A stretch of DNA of 64,000 nucleotides, from assembly GCF_003863965.1 (NCBI RefSeq), contig NZ_RRCN01000001.1:434001-498000 (forward strand), read 5' to 3'. The position numbers were made by a program, and so were the translations under genes. This DNA is from Paenibacillus oralis. GTDB taxonomy: Bacteria; Bacillota; Bacilli; Paenibacillales; Paenibacillaceae. Below, piece after piece: positions 33,928 to 42,757 of this stretch (the stretch's first letter is position 1; every line of letters starts with the position of its first letter). The notes beneath the pieces are model-generated. The model worked only from the letters and a program-made list of their open reading frames with translations, searched no databases and was not told the DNA's origin.

Positions 33928-34344
33928 TTAAGAGGTCTTATCTTGTTTGTATGTATTGATGGCGTCCTTACGCGAGTAGCGCTGGATCAGCAAATTGGCC
34001 ATGTTGTAATTGGATTCCAAGATGGCGTCGACGACAATCATTCCTTGGCGAAGCGCAAATTCATAACTGATTTCCCCGTGAGTCCAATACCGTTTGAACT
34101 TTAACGACTCGATGGCCATCCTCCGAAAACAAATGATCTGCTCCATGGTCAGCCCTGTGCTCTCCTCGGCGAGATGCCCGTTCCGTCCGGCAATCGGATT
34201 GTGGCGGATTCCGAATTTTCCGATGGTATTGTTGCGGATTTGGATGAATACGGTGCCTGACGTTAATCCGGAAAGCTCCTCTTCCATCTCCTTAAACGCC
34301 ATTTCCACTTGTCTGGCGAGGGAAATTTCATCGATTCCCAGCAT
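33928..34344 (-). CDS. Uncharacterised 138-residue protein
   Basis: ATG at 34344 follows GGGAGGGTGG; a GTG two codons earlier is possible. The protein is soluble, mixed alpha/beta: helical N-terminus, a strand region SGTVFIQIRNNTIGKFGIRHNP, then helices with GLTMEQIICFRRMAIESLK and HGEISYEFALRQGMIVVDAILESN. No family recognised. Convergent with the SASP gene; the AT-rich stretch upstream (34,380-34,500) should carry its promoter. Confidence 0.65.
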   Translation of the reverse strand: MLGIDEISLARQVEMAFKEMEEELSGLTSGTVFIQIRNNTIGKFGIRHNPIAGRNGHLAEESTGLTMEQIICFRRMAIESLKFKRYWTHGEISYEFALRQGMIVVDAILESNYNMANLLIQRYSRKDAINTYKQDKTS

Positions 34345-34778
34345 ATCCACCCTCCCTTCCCATGTAAGTCCCTATCACATAGGGCTTATGTCTCATTATA
34401 GTCCATGATTTTGTATACATCAACAATATACTACAAATTTGGTTATTAATTACTATACAAAATATGACTGCAATTTTTTTTAAATTACATAACTCAACTT
34501 TTGCAGCAAAAAATCGGCAGGCGGCCGTTCGACCAGCCCATCGTGAGCATAGATCGTGAGCATAGGAGTTCCCTTGCAAAACGTGCCGGTGGCATGATCT
34601 CTAAATCGGGCAAGCAACTCGACCGCTTTGCTGCGATTCCGTTCAAACATGGAAGCATGGAAGCGTCAACGATGAAAAGGGCGTTACGATCCGCCGAGGT
34701 CAGCACATCTACCTTTTGCACCATAGCCGTTTCGAGCAGTGTCACAAATCGACGCCAGGTGAGGGGGCTGTCTAAAGG

Positions 34779-34820
34779 GTTCGTGTCTTGGTGTTCGTGT
34801 CTTGGTGTTCGTGTCTTGGT
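34779..34820 (+). repeat. 14-bp tandem repeat, three copies
   Basis: Unit GTTCGTGTCTTGGT repeated three times without change, followed by a partial fourth copy (GTCC breaks it). No hairpin. Lies 20 bp outside the left inverted repeat around the transposase gene. Confidence 0.8.
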
Positions 34821-34839
34821 GTCCCTGCCTGCTGCTTAC

Positions 34840-34866
34840 CTTTGCACAATTATCCCTTTCGCTCAG
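34840..34866 (+). repeat. Left copy of an imperfect inverted repeat around the transposase gene
   Basis: Begins CTTTGCACAATTATCCC; matches the reverse complement of 36271-36297 at 23 of 27 bases by my alignment. The pair encloses 1,458 bp with the IS1595-like gene in the middle, so it may mark element ends or an older duplicated sequence. Confidence 0.55.
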
Positions 34867-35041
34867 AAAGCGGGGGGTGGGGGCTAGAGTGAGGGTTCCA
34901 AAAAAAGAGAGAAGAAAAAGAGACGGGGAAAAAATAAGGCGGTTCAATTAAGATTTTCGGCTTGATCAGGGAACATATGTTTGGTATAATGAAATAAATG
35001 GAACGTGCGTTCGTAAATTCTTGATTCGGGGGCGAGTGAAC

Positions 35042-35944
35042 ATGGAGGGCAATGCGGGAACGGAACTTCAATCATTCAGCAGCCGTTATAACAGCGAGCA
35101 GGCCTGCATGGAGGCGGTGATCGCGATGAAGTGGCCGAACGGCTTCGTCTGCCCGCGCTGCGCTCACACCCGGTGCAGCCGTCTGACTTCCCGGCATATC
35201 CCCTTGTTCGAGTGCGGAAAGTGCAAGCATCAAACGTCGGCTTTGGTCGGCACGATTTTTGAAGGAACGCATCTGCCCCTGCTCAAGTGGTTCAAGGCGC
35301 TGGAGTTGTTCTTGCTTGAGGGCGGCATCTCGGCGATGCGGCTGAGCAAGGTGATCCGGGTCACCTACAAAACCGCCTGGTTGATGCTGCATAAAATACG
35401 CCATGCCGCCCTAGAGTTCGATGCCCGTGAGCTGCTCTGCGGAGACGTGAAGGTGAACAGCGATCTGTATGGGTGTAATCCGTCCCGGTTTCAGGTTTCG
35501 AATCCGTATGCCTCGGCGGTCGTAGCGGGATGCACGGTCACGGAGTCGGGCGAGCCGGAGCAGGTCAAAATCCGCCTGGTGCCGCATAAGAGAGGAGACG
35601 GACAAAGGGCAAACCGTCTCGAACTCGCCGCGTTCCTCAACGAGCATGTGGATGTCCGTACATCGGCGGTAGAGTCGTTTCCTCTAGCCTTTCGGCTGTA
35701 TGCGCCCTTGCGGAAAGTGGTGAGAGAGGCGTGGGAATCGCTGAAGAGTACGTATGTAGCCTTGGGACTGAAGCATCTGCAGGCGTACCTAAACGAGTAC
35801 ACCGTACGCCGCTCGCTGCGCCGGCCCGGAGCGGAAGAAACGATGCGGCAGAAGTTGCTGCACATGTGTGTGGCGATTCCGGTGATCCCTTACCGCCGGC
35901 TGATCGCGCGCCAACCGAACCAGCCCCTTGCGGCTGCGGCCTGA
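35042..35944 (+). CDS. IS1595-family-like transposase
   Basis: 300 residues from ATG 35042; a TTG at 35021 is also open. N-terminal zinc ribbon: CPRCAHTRCSRL, then FECGKCKHQTS. Then FEGTHLPLLKWFKALELFLLEGG and KTAWLMLHKIRHA, typical of IS1595/ISXO2 transposases. The catalytic part is poor: LLCGDVKVNSDLYG supplies a possible first Asp, but clear second Asp and His/Asn/Glu positions are not obvious, while the end (LKHLQAYLNEYTVRR) is family-like. It may be decaying or repurposed. The ribosome site is weak (GGGGGCGAG). Confidence 0.75.
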   Translation: MEGNAGTELQSFSSRYNSEQACMEAVIAMKWPNGFVCPRCAHTRCSRLTSRHIPLFECGKCKHQTSALVGTIFEGTHLPLLKWFKALELFLLEGGISAMRLSKVIRVTYKTAWLMLHKIRHAALEFDARELLCGDVKVNSDLYGCNPSRFQVSNPYASAVVAGCTVTESGEPEQVKIRLVPHKRGDGQRANRLELAAFLNEHVDVRTSAVESFPLAFRLYAPLRKVVREAWESLKSTYVALGLKHLQAYLNEYTVRRSLRRPGAEETMRQKLLHMCVAIPVIPYRRLIARQPNQPLAAAA

Positions 35945-36478
35945 TCGAGACGCTGGAACGGTGGGGGGAGATTGACGCAGATCAACTTAATGGGTAGGGG
36001 TTAGCTTAATGCGGATCAACTTGATTGGTGTGAGTTAACATGAACGGTGTGGGCGTTGCTGCAAATGGAAGGGTTCAGGCTACAGCAAAATCATGGTCTT
36101 TTCGTTTCCCTCGCGTCTTGTCCTTGATCTCCTGTCTTGATCTCTTGTCCGGTCTGTTTCACCTCCCCTAAACCTGATTCCTTCTCCTAAGCCCGTCTAA
36201 ATTATCTCGCAGCGATCTGCTTCTCCACCAAATATTTTCTTCTCCCGAGCTTGTCTGTTTCTCTGCTACCCTGATCAAACGGGATAATCGTGCAAAGCGT
36301 CCGGACAGCGAGTGTTGATCTGCCGCCCACCCCAAGAAAAGAATACTTTACTTCGTTTGGCAGTTGATTTAGGTCGGGCTGATGGTCTATAACAATGAAA
36401 GACACCTCTTCTGTGCTGATCGGCGTAGAAGCTCTTCACGCTCGCTTTACCAAACGAAGCGGTGTGCGCCATGGCCGC
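35945..36478. other. Stretch after the transposase gene without a supported gene
   Basis: No gene supported. It holds two imperfect copies of GC(A/G)GATCAACTT(A/G)AT (about 35,979 and 36,013), a CTTGTC/TCTTGATCTC-rich patch, and the right inverted repeat at 36271-36297. Short minus-strand frames near 36,200-36,470 have no ribosome site. Confidence 0.4.
36271..36297 (-). repeat. Right copy of the imperfect inverted repeat
   Basis: Reverse complement begins CTTTGCACGATTATCCC; partner of 34840-34866. I see no clear target-site duplication next to the two copies. Confidence 0.55.
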
Positions 36479-36519
36479 AAAAAAGCGGGCCCCTCATCGT
36501 CATCAAGGACGAGGGACCC
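36479..36519 (-). terminator. Terminator after pepF
   Basis: Minus-strand stem GGGTCCCTCGTC / GATGAGGGGCCC followed by GC and six T, just after the pepF stop. Confidence 0.8.
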
Positions 36520-36531
36520 ACTCACACCCTT

Positions 36532-38334
36532 TTATTTGGTCAATTCTAAGAACGCATCAACATCTGCTACGGACAACGCCATCGCTTCGCGCCAGAAATC
36601 CGGCTTGGTCAAGTCAACCTGCAGATGCTTCGCAGCCAGTTCCTCAACCGTCATCCGGCCCGTATCCCGCAGCAGCGCATCGTATTTCTCCGCGAATGCC
36701 TGGCCTTCCCGCTGCGCCATCGCGTAAATGCCGGTGCTGAACATGTAGCCGAAGGTATACGGGAAATTATAAAACGGCACATCCGTGATATAAAAATGCA
36801 GCTTGGAAGCCCAGAAATGCGGATGATAGTTGCCCAGCGCCCCACGGTACGCTTCCCGTTGCGCTTCCTCCATCAGCGCGGACAATTCGCCGGCGTCCAG
36901 CAAGCCTTCCCGGCGCTTCGCATAAAAGCGCGTTTCGAACAGGAAGCGGGCATGAATGTTCATGTAGAAGGCGATGGATCTCTGGATTTGGTCGGCGAGC
37001 AGCACAATTTTCTGTTCCTTGCTTGCCGCGTTTTTCACCAGGGCGTCCGATACGATCATTTCCGCAAAGGTCGAAGCGGTTTCCGCGACGTTCATCGCGT
37101 AATCCTGGTTGAACACCGGCAGCTCCTCCATCAAATACTGATGATAGGCATGACCCAGCTCATGGGCCAGCGTCGACACGTTCGACACCGTTCCCCCGAA
37201 CGTCATGAAAATCCGCGTTTGCTTGCTGACCGGAAGCGCGGTGCAGAAACCGCCCGGCCGCTTCCCGGAACGGTCCTCCGCTTCGATCCAGCGCTTGCGG
37301 AACGCCTCGGCCGCAAATTCGGCCAATTTCGGGCTAAAGCCGCCGAACTGCTTGACGATATCTTGCCCGGCCTGGTCGTACGTAATTTCTTCCGTCACTT
37401 TTCCGAGCGGCGCGTCCACATCGGCCCAGTTCAGCTTTTCAAGCCCAAGCAGCTTCGCTTTCCGCTCCAAATAAGCGACGAATTTCGGCTTGTTCTCCTC
37501 GATCACCTGCCACATCGCATCCAGCGTCGCCCCCGACATCCGGTTGATCGCCAGCGGCTCCTTCAGGATATCGTCCCAGCCTCTCTTTTCGTACAGCTTC
37601 AAACGGAAGCCCGCCAGCCGGTTCAGCGTATCCGCGCAGTAATCGGCGGAATTGCTCCAGGCTTCCTCCCAGCTGGCAAATACCCGCTCCCGAACGCTGC
37701 GGTCCGGATCGTCCAGCTTGTTGGCCGCTTGACCCACGGACAGCATCTTCACTTCCCCGCCCTGCTCCTGGAACGGCACGTTTACTTTGGCGACGACCGT
37801 ATCATAATGCTGCCCCCATCCGTGGTAGCCGTCGATAGCCAGGTCCGAAGCCAGGCTTTCCAGCTCGGGTGACAGCTTTTCGCGGGCTTCGCTGCGTTTT
37901 TCGCTGAGCACAAAGGAAATCGGCGCGATCTTGCCGCGCTTCATCCAGCCCTCCCACACCTCGTCGCTTGTCATGCGCAGCACGTTCCAGAACAAGGTCA
38001 TCACATTATTGTACGCGGCCCGGAGCGATGTTACTTTGGCGTCCAGTTGAACCGCTTTTTTGTCATGCTGATCCTGAGCCGTCAAACAGGCCACAAAGCT
38101 ACCCGCTTCGAGCAGTTTGGCGGAGGCCGCCTGCAGCCCTTCAATGATTTCGTCAAAAGCTTCCGTGTCCTTAAGCGATACCGGAGCGCTCAGCTCCTTA
38201 ATGGCTGCGTGGTAACCGGCAATATCGCGTTCCAACGTCTCAAGAAATTCACGGAACGCTGCGGAAGAAGAACCTCCCGGGAAAATCGAGTCAAGCTCCC
38301 AAGTCGGATCAAGGGGTCCAGTGAATAATGTCAT
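36532..38334 (-). CDS. pepF: Oligoendopeptidase F family (M3) peptidase
   Basis: 600 residues, cytosolic. Zinc site HELGHAYHQY at 391-400 (HExxH) with the downstream ETASTFAEMI glutamate. M3 peptidases cleave short peptides of about 6-17 residues. ATG 38334 lies near GGATGAGAC. Single gene with its own terminator; divergent from the YycC-like gene. Confidence 0.93.
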   Translation of the reverse strand: MTLFTGPLDPTWELDSIFPGGSSSAAFREFLETLERDIAGYHAAIKELSAPVSLKDTEAFDEIIEGLQAASAKLLEAGSFVACLTAQDQHDKKAVQLDAKVTSLRAAYNNVMTLFWNVLRMTSDEVWEGWMKRGKIAPISFVLSEKRSEAREKLSPELESLASDLAIDGYHGWGQHYDTVVAKVNVPFQEQGGEVKMLSVGQAANKLDDPDRSVRERVFASWEEAWSNSADYCADTLNRLAGFRLKLYEKRGWDDILKEPLAINRMSGATLDAMWQVIEENKPKFVAYLERKAKLLGLEKLNWADVDAPLGKVTEEITYDQAGQDIVKQFGGFSPKLAEFAAEAFRKRWIEAEDRSGKRPGGFCTALPVSKQTRIFMTFGGTVSNVSTLAHELGHAYHQYLMEELPVFNQDYAMNVAETASTFAEMIVSDALVKNAASKEQKIVLLADQIQRSIAFYMNIHARFLFETRFYAKRREGLLDAGELSALMEEAQREAYRGALGNYHPHFWASKLHFYITDVPFYNFPYTFGYMFSTGIYAMAQREGQAFAEKYDALLRDTGRMTVEELAAKHLQVDLTKPDFWREAMALSVADVDAFLELTK

Positions 38335-38436
38335 GGGTATTGTCTCATCCTTTCTTTAATCGTTTATTATTGATGCCAAAGCAGGCGAAAAAGTATGCTA
38401 TTATATAGCTACCAGTTTGACAGGAGGGATATTCAT

Positions 38437-38661
38437 ATGAAGCCGCTACAAATTTCACCGGACACCGCCGTTAAATTAGCAGCAAAATTAAAGGTGCCGC
38501 TCGAGCACCTAATGCATATGCCGCAGCACATTTTACTCCAAAAGATCGCCGAGCTCGCCAAGGAAGAAGCCGGAAATAAACCGGCCGAAGCCAGTGCGGA
38601 ACCTTCCGCGTCCGAACCGGCAGGCGAAACGAAACCCGGGGATCCTAAGCAGAGCTCATGA
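38437..38661 (+). CDS. YycC-like small protein
   Basis: 74 residues from ATG 38437 with AGGAGGG upstream. N-terminal 45 residues (KPLQISPDTAVKLAAKLKVP, then LMHMPQHILLQKIAELA) match the YycC family of spore-formers; the rest is a low-complexity Ala/Glu/Pro/Ser tail. Function unknown. Its TGA overlaps the next start as ATGA. Confidence 0.75.
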   Translation: MKPLQISPDTAVKLAAKLKVPLEHLMHMPQHILLQKIAELAKEEAGNKPAEASAEPSASEPAGETKPGDPKQSS

Positions 38662-38891
38662 TTCCGTTTAATCAGAGTTTGCCTTATGATGTGGTCATGG
38701 GAGATGTGTATGTACAGGATTGTCCTTTTTGCGGAGCCGGCAATGTGCTGCTCCCGTTAAAGCCACGTGAGCTCAAAACCATACGCGAAGGCAAAAAAAA
38801 GCTATTGGTGTTCCCCTGCTGCGGAAACAAGGTTCATGTGCTGGACTGCGACAACGACTACTTGCTCACCGACACGGTGTTAATGCGCTAA
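38658..38891 (+). CDS. Small zinc-ribbon-like protein
   Basis: 77 residues, translationally coupled to the YycC-like gene by a 4-nt overlap. Cysteine pairs CPFCG (22-26) and PCCGNK (53-58) suggest a zinc ribbon. No further function is apparent. Confidence 0.7.
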   Translation: MIPFNQSLPYDVVMGDVYVQDCPFCGAGNVLLPLKPRELKTIREGKKKLLVFPCCGNKVHVLDCDNDYLLTDTVLMR

Positions 38892-38931
38892 ACCCGCCAA
38901 ACTTCCGCGCGTATCGCTTATCGCTGCAATT

Positions 38932-38961
38932 AGGGCCGTTCATTCAAAGAACGGCCCTTTA
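38932..38961 (+). terminator. Terminator of the YycC-like/zinc-ribbon operon
   Basis: Stem AGGGCCGTTC / GAACGGCCCT with a seven-base loop and a short T-run, about 40 nt after the stop. Confidence 0.75.
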
Positions 38962-39013
38962 TGATTTGATCCGGCAGGTATTCCGGTCCCTTTCCGGTCC
39001 CCGGCCTCCGGCG

Positions 39014-39751
39014 TTAACTTTGCATTTCCTCCGGAAGCTCATGCCCGGCGCCAAGCATTTCCTCGCGTAGCACCGCCCACTGCTCCCGCGATGCCCGGAT
39101 CATGGCGGCATCCATGATCTTCTTATCGTTGATGACGCGGCTAAACCATTTGACGGCATCGTGGTAATTGCCGATGCGGCGGTTCAGTTCGCCGATCAAA
39201 TACATCAGCCGGGCGTCGCTGCCCCCCACACCTTCAACTTCATATACGCGGACGTAAGATTCCAGCGAATACTGCAGGAACCGCTTCTCCTGCTGTTCAT
39301 TGTTCCGGTAACGGTACAGCCAGGCAATATGATGCAGGAGGCTGGCGATAATCCGCTCTTTCTCCCCGATCGTTTGCGCGCACAGCAGTCCAAGCTTATA
39401 AGTTTCAAGGGCCGCGGCCCAATCGCGTTGCCCGCCGTAATCACGTTTGATGTACTTGCTGCCGATCGCCTCCTGAAACAGGGCCCGCTGCTTGTCGTTC
39501 AGTCTGTCCGTGGAGTTCTCCGTGGAAGCAAATCCGCAGGAAGGGCATACCCTGACGACGTAATAATCGGGATTCTCCTTCTGATAATATCCGCAGAAAT
39601 CGCTATCCGTCCGCACGGCCCGCTTAAAGCTGGGGCGGACGCGCGACGTCGAAAATTCATGTTCGCAGTAAGCACAGGTGATTTTGATCTGATAAAGAGG
39701 TTCAAGTTCCAATTCTACAACTTCCTTTCCAAAAGTCCGCCTTCGGCGCAT
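39014..39751 (-). CDS. DUF2225 family protein
   Basis: 245 residues. N-terminal zinc-binding parts: CAYCEHEF near 26 and CPSCGFAS near 69. C-terminal half is TPR-like (WAAALETYKLGLLCAQ, YLIGELNRRIGNYHDAVKWFSRVI). Cytosolic; function unknown. The gene follows the globin gene by 15 nt on the same strand. Confidence 0.88.
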   Translation of the reverse strand: MRRRRTFGKEVVELELEPLYQIKITCAYCEHEFSTSRVRPSFKRAVRTDSDFCGYYQKENPDYYVVRVCPSCGFASTENSTDRLNDKQRALFQEAIGSKYIKRDYGGQRDWAAALETYKLGLLCAQTIGEKERIIASLLHHIAWLYRYRNNEQQEKRFLQYSLESYVRVYEVEGVGGSDARLMYLIGELNRRIGNYHDAVKWFSRVINDKKIMDAAMIRASREQWAVLREEMLGAGHELPEEMQS

Positions 39752-39766
39752 ATCCGGCGTCTTGTT

Positions 39767-40144
39767 CTAAGGTGTGTTTACGAAATGGAAAGCGGGGCCG
39801 GAAAGGCGGTCAAGCACGAACCCGCGCAGCGGCTCCTCAATTCCGATCTCCTCCAGGGCGGCTCGCATGCAGGCCAGCCAGGCTTCGGCGCGCTCCCTCG
39901 TCACCGGGAACGGCATATGCCGCGCCCGCATCATCGGGTGGCCGAATGCATCGGAATACAAGGGAGGCCCGCCGAAAAACTGCGTCAAAAACATATACTG
40001 CTTCTCCATCACCGGCGTAATGTCCTCCGGGAACAACGGTGCAAGCAGCGGATCTTTTTGCACCCTGGGATAAAATGCTTCCACAAGCCGCTTTAGCGTA
40101 GGGCCGCCGCCAAGATTGTCATAGATGCTTAAGGTTGGATCCAT
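39767..40144 (-). CDS. Group II truncated haemoglobin (YjbI-like)
   Basis: 125 residues: YDNLGGGPTLKRLVEAFYPRV, YMFLTQFFGGPPLYSDAFGHPMMRARHMPF with the proximal His region, and EAWLACMRAALEEIG. Binds oxygen or NO in the cytoplasm; the physiological partner is unknown. First gene of a two-gene unit with the DUF2225 gene. Confidence 0.9.
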   Translation of the reverse strand: MDPTLSIYDNLGGGPTLKRLVEAFYPRVQKDPLLAPLFPEDITPVMEKQYMFLTQFFGGPPLYSDAFGHPMMRARHMPFPVTRERAEAWLACMRAALEEIGIEEPLRGFVLDRLSGPAFHFVNTP

Positions 40145-40182
40145 AAACTCACCGCCTGCTTTTCAACTCTTTATATTATAGC

Positions 40183-40212
40183 AAAAAAAAATAAAAGCTC
40201 CTATCGGAGCTT
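40183..40212 (-). terminator. Terminator after the 31-residue ORF
   Basis: Minus-strand stem AAGCTCC / GGAGCTT with a four-base loop followed by a long T-rich run (TTATTTTTTTTT). It lies 30 nt after the small ORF and 38 nt before the globin start. Confidence 0.85.
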
Positions 40213-40241
40213 CTGCGTGTAAGTTATACAACATGAAACGG

Positions 40242-40337
40242 TCAATAGCTGCTCCAATCCTCTTCACCGGAATGGACGAGAGAGGCACGGATAACGTACA
40301 CAAAAGCGCATACGAGAACACCTGCAACAATGCTCAT
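40242..40337 (-). CDS. 31-residue single-span small protein
   Basis: ATG at 40337 has GGAGTG seven bases before it. Translation: MSIVAGVLVCAFVYVIRA, then a polar, acidic tail ending EEDWSSY. One membrane helix (about 3-17) and a strong terminator directly after the stop make it a credible expressed gene in an otherwise empty 400-bp gap. It resembles in build, not in sequence that I can place, the tiny subunits of membrane enzymes. Confidence 0.55.
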   Translation of the reverse strand: MSIVAGVLVCAFVYVIRASLVHSGEEDWSSY

Positions 40338-40550
40338 TATTATCACTCCATCCACAAAATTTTACTTCTGCGAGGTCCATGATCGTAATTTTGGCTGGTA
40401 CTAAAGTTTCAATTTTATCATCTAAATTTATTCTAGCATAAAAATGCTGAAAGATCAGTATTTGTCGCGGCCGCTTGCTTTAATTTTTTGTGCTGTTTGT
40501 CCCACAAAACACATAAACTTCACTATGATCCGATGTGGAGGCGCGTTACT

Positions 40551-41777
40551 ATGGTCATAAAACGAATGGTTGCCTTTCTTCTGCTCATGTCCGCCGCAGC
40601 CTTGGCCGTGCTGATGCTGTGCTATCCGGAACAGTCCTGGCAAGCCGGCATTCGCGGACTGGCGATTTGGTGGGATGTGCTGTTTCCTTCGCTGTTCCCG
40701 TTTTTTGTGATCTCGGAAATCATGCTTGGATTCGGGATCGTGCATTTTTTGGGCAAGCTGCTCGATCCGCTGATGAAGCCGCTTTTTCGCATTCCCGGCA
40801 GCGGCGGCTTTGCGCTGGCTATGGGATTCGCGTCCGGCTACCCCGTCAGCGCCAAGCTTGCCGCCAAACTGCGCGAGCAGCGCCTCGTTACCCGCGAGGA
40901 GGGCGAGCGCCTGGTCGCCTTTACCACCTCCTCCGACCCGATCTTTTTGATCGGCGCCGTCTCGGTTGGTTTCTTCGGCAACCCGAAGCTTGCCGGGGCG
41001 CTCGCGCTTGCCCACTACGGCGGGGCGCTGCTGATCGGGGGAATCATGCGGTTTTACCGGGCGAGCGCGCCCGGAACCGCAGCTCGCGCCAAAGCGGCTT
41101 CCTCCCGGCGCTTCAGTTTGAAGCAGGCGCTGCTGGCGATGCACCAGGCCCGGATCAGCGACGGGCGAAGCATCGGCGAACTGCTTCGCCAGGCCGTCGT
41201 CTCGTCCCTGCAGCTCATGACCGTCGTCGGCGGCTTGGTTGTATTCTTCTCCGTCATGCTGGAGATTTTGACCGCCTCCGGCGTCATGAGCGCCCTCTAT
41301 GCCGCCTTGCGCTGGCTGCTGCCCGCGGTTGGGCTCCCTCCGGAGCTCGCCGAGGCGATCGTCGGCGGCCTGTTTGAAGTGACGCTCGGAGCCAAGTCTT
41401 CCGCGGCCCCCGAAGGCATCCCGCTGATGTACAAAGCAGCGGCGGCGGCTTTTATTTTATCCTGGGGCGGGCTTTCGGTGCATGCCCAGGTGGCCAGCAT
41501 CTTAAACGGCAGCGACCTGCGTTACTTGCCGTTCCTGTTTGCCCGCTTTCTTCATGGCCTTATAGCGGCCGCCTTGCTGCTCGTGGTCTGGGAGCCCGTC
41601 ATGGGCGCCGCGCCGGCCTTCGGCCTGTTTTCGCCCGCGGAAGCCGCGCAGCTTCTCGGCTGGCGGTCGGTTCCGGCGGCGCTCCGGCTGGCGCTTGCGT
41701 TGGTCTTGACGCTGATTATTTTGTCTGTCCTGTCGAGAATCATTCATCGCTGGCTTACGAAGCCGCAAAACCGGTAA
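40551..41777 (+). CDS. ylbJ: Sporulation integral membrane protein YlbJ
   Basis: 408 residues from ATG 40551 with GGAGGCG upstream. Multi-span protein with two gate/nucleoside-recognition-like regions: FPFFVISEIMLGFG, MGFASGYPVSAKLAAKLRE, FTTSSDPIFLIGAVSVGFF, and later ELAEAIVGGLFEVTLGAKSS. YlbJ is made in the mother cell and needed for normal spore cortex or heat resistance in Bacillus. GC-rich; single gene. Confidence 0.9.
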   Translation: MVIKRMVAFLLLMSAAALAVLMLCYPEQSWQAGIRGLAIWWDVLFPSLFPFFVISEIMLGFGIVHFLGKLLDPLMKPLFRIPGSGGFALAMGFASGYPVSAKLAAKLREQRLVTREEGERLVAFTTSSDPIFLIGAVSVGFFGNPKLAGALALAHYGGALLIGGIMRFYRASAPGTAARAKAASSRRFSLKQALLAMHQARISDGRSIGELLRQAVVSSLQLMTVVGGLVVFFSVMLEILTASGVMSALYAALRWLLPAVGLPPELAEAIVGGLFEVTLGAKSSAAPEGIPLMYKAAAAAFILSWGGLSVHAQVASILNGSDLRYLPFLFARFLHGLIAAALLLVVWEPVMGAAPAFGLFSPAEAAQLLGWRSVPAALRLALALVLTLIILSVLSRIIHRWLTKPQNR

Positions 41778-41907
41778 AACGAGCCGGATTTAGCCGAAGA
41801 AAATCTAACGGTTGCAGCATCGCCGCCGGCGCCGAAATGAAACGTTGTGTTCTGTCCGGGAATTGATTATGATCTTTACAAAAGGAACTTCAAAGGAGCT
41901 TGTCATC

Positions 41908-42711
41908 TTGAGATATTATGTGCTTGACCGTGGCGACCAGTTATCTGTCGATTTAAGCGAGTCTTTTCATAAGCTGGCTGCCGAGCAGGGCCTGCAGCTC
42001 GACTCCGAATCCCCGGAAATCGTCGTTTCCATCGGAGGAGACGGCACGATGCTGCACGCCTTTCACACGTTTATCGATCAGATTCCATCCATCGCTTTTG
42101 TCGGAATTCATACTGGGCATCTCGGTTTTTATGCGGACTGGAAGGCCGACGAGATTCCCGAGCTCGTTAAAATGATGGGCGGACACGCCAACTCCGGACT
42201 CCCTAAGCCCCGGATGGTTCAATATCCGCTAATCGAGCTGGAGATTCAAAAAAAGTCGGGAACCACCTCCTACATATGCCTGAACGAATTTACGCTGAAA
42301 GGCGTGGACGGCACCGTTGTCGCCCAGGTGGACATCAACGACCAAATGTTCGAGATGTTCCGGGGGGACGGCATCTGCGTTTCTACTCCGTGCGGAAGCA
42401 CCGCCTACAACAAAAGCTTGGGCGGAGCCATGATTCACCCGTCGATCGAAGCGCTGCAAATCACTGAAATCGCCTCGATCAACAACCGGGTGTTCCGGAC
42501 GATGGGATCGCCGCTCGTGCTGCCGAAACATCATCATTGCGACATTTATTCCAAAAAAGAACAAAACCTGCTGCTTACGGTCGACCACGTTAACCTGCCC
42601 ATGAACGATCTGATTTCCGTACGCTGCCGGGTGGCCGACAAGAAAGTCAGCTTCGTGCGCTATCGTCCGTATCCTTTTTGGGATCGCGTACGCACCGCCT
42701 TTTTAGGCTGA
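41908..42711 (+). CDS. nadK: NAD kinase
   Basis: 267 residues, TTG start at 41908 with AAAGGAG eight bases before it, matching the usual family length. Motifs: SIGGDGTMLHAFH (GGDGT 43-47), GIHTGHLGFYADW, CLNEFTLK, FRGDGICVSTPCGSTAYNKSLGG and ASINNRVFRTMGSPLVLP. Phosphorylates NAD to NADP in the cytosol. It lies just upstream of the S41 protease gene on the same strand. Confidence 0.93.
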   Translation: MRYYVLDRGDQLSVDLSESFHKLAAEQGLQLDSESPEIVVSIGGDGTMLHAFHTFIDQIPSIAFVGIHTGHLGFYADWKADEIPELVKMMGGHANSGLPKPRMVQYPLIELEIQKKSGTTSYICLNEFTLKGVDGTVVAQVDINDQMFEMFRGDGICVSTPCGSTAYNKSLGGAMIHPSIEALQITEIASINNRVFRTMGSPLVLPKHHHCDIYSKKEQNLLLTVDHVNLPMNDLISVRCRVADKKVSFVRYRPYPFWDRVRTAFLG

Positions 42712-42757
42712 TCCTTGGGACAAGACTCCACAATATTTTGCAAAGGACGAACCCTAT

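Larger units (their letters stand above)
34345..35041. other. Repeat-bearing stretch upstream of the transposase gene
   Basis: No gene supported. Frames of 80-130 codons exist on both strands between 34,490 and 34,890 but lack ribosome sites and recognisable domains. Positive content: a 14-bp tandem repeat at 34779-34820 and the left copy of an inverted repeat at 34840-34866. GC content is uneven; the left 150 bp are AT-rich promoter-like DNA for the minus-strand gene. Confidence 0.4.

Noticed and set aside
34501..34887. Plus-strand frame of 128 codons and minus-strand frame of 83 codons before the transposase gene
   Set aside because: Neither has a ribosome site or recognisable domain; both cross the repeats.
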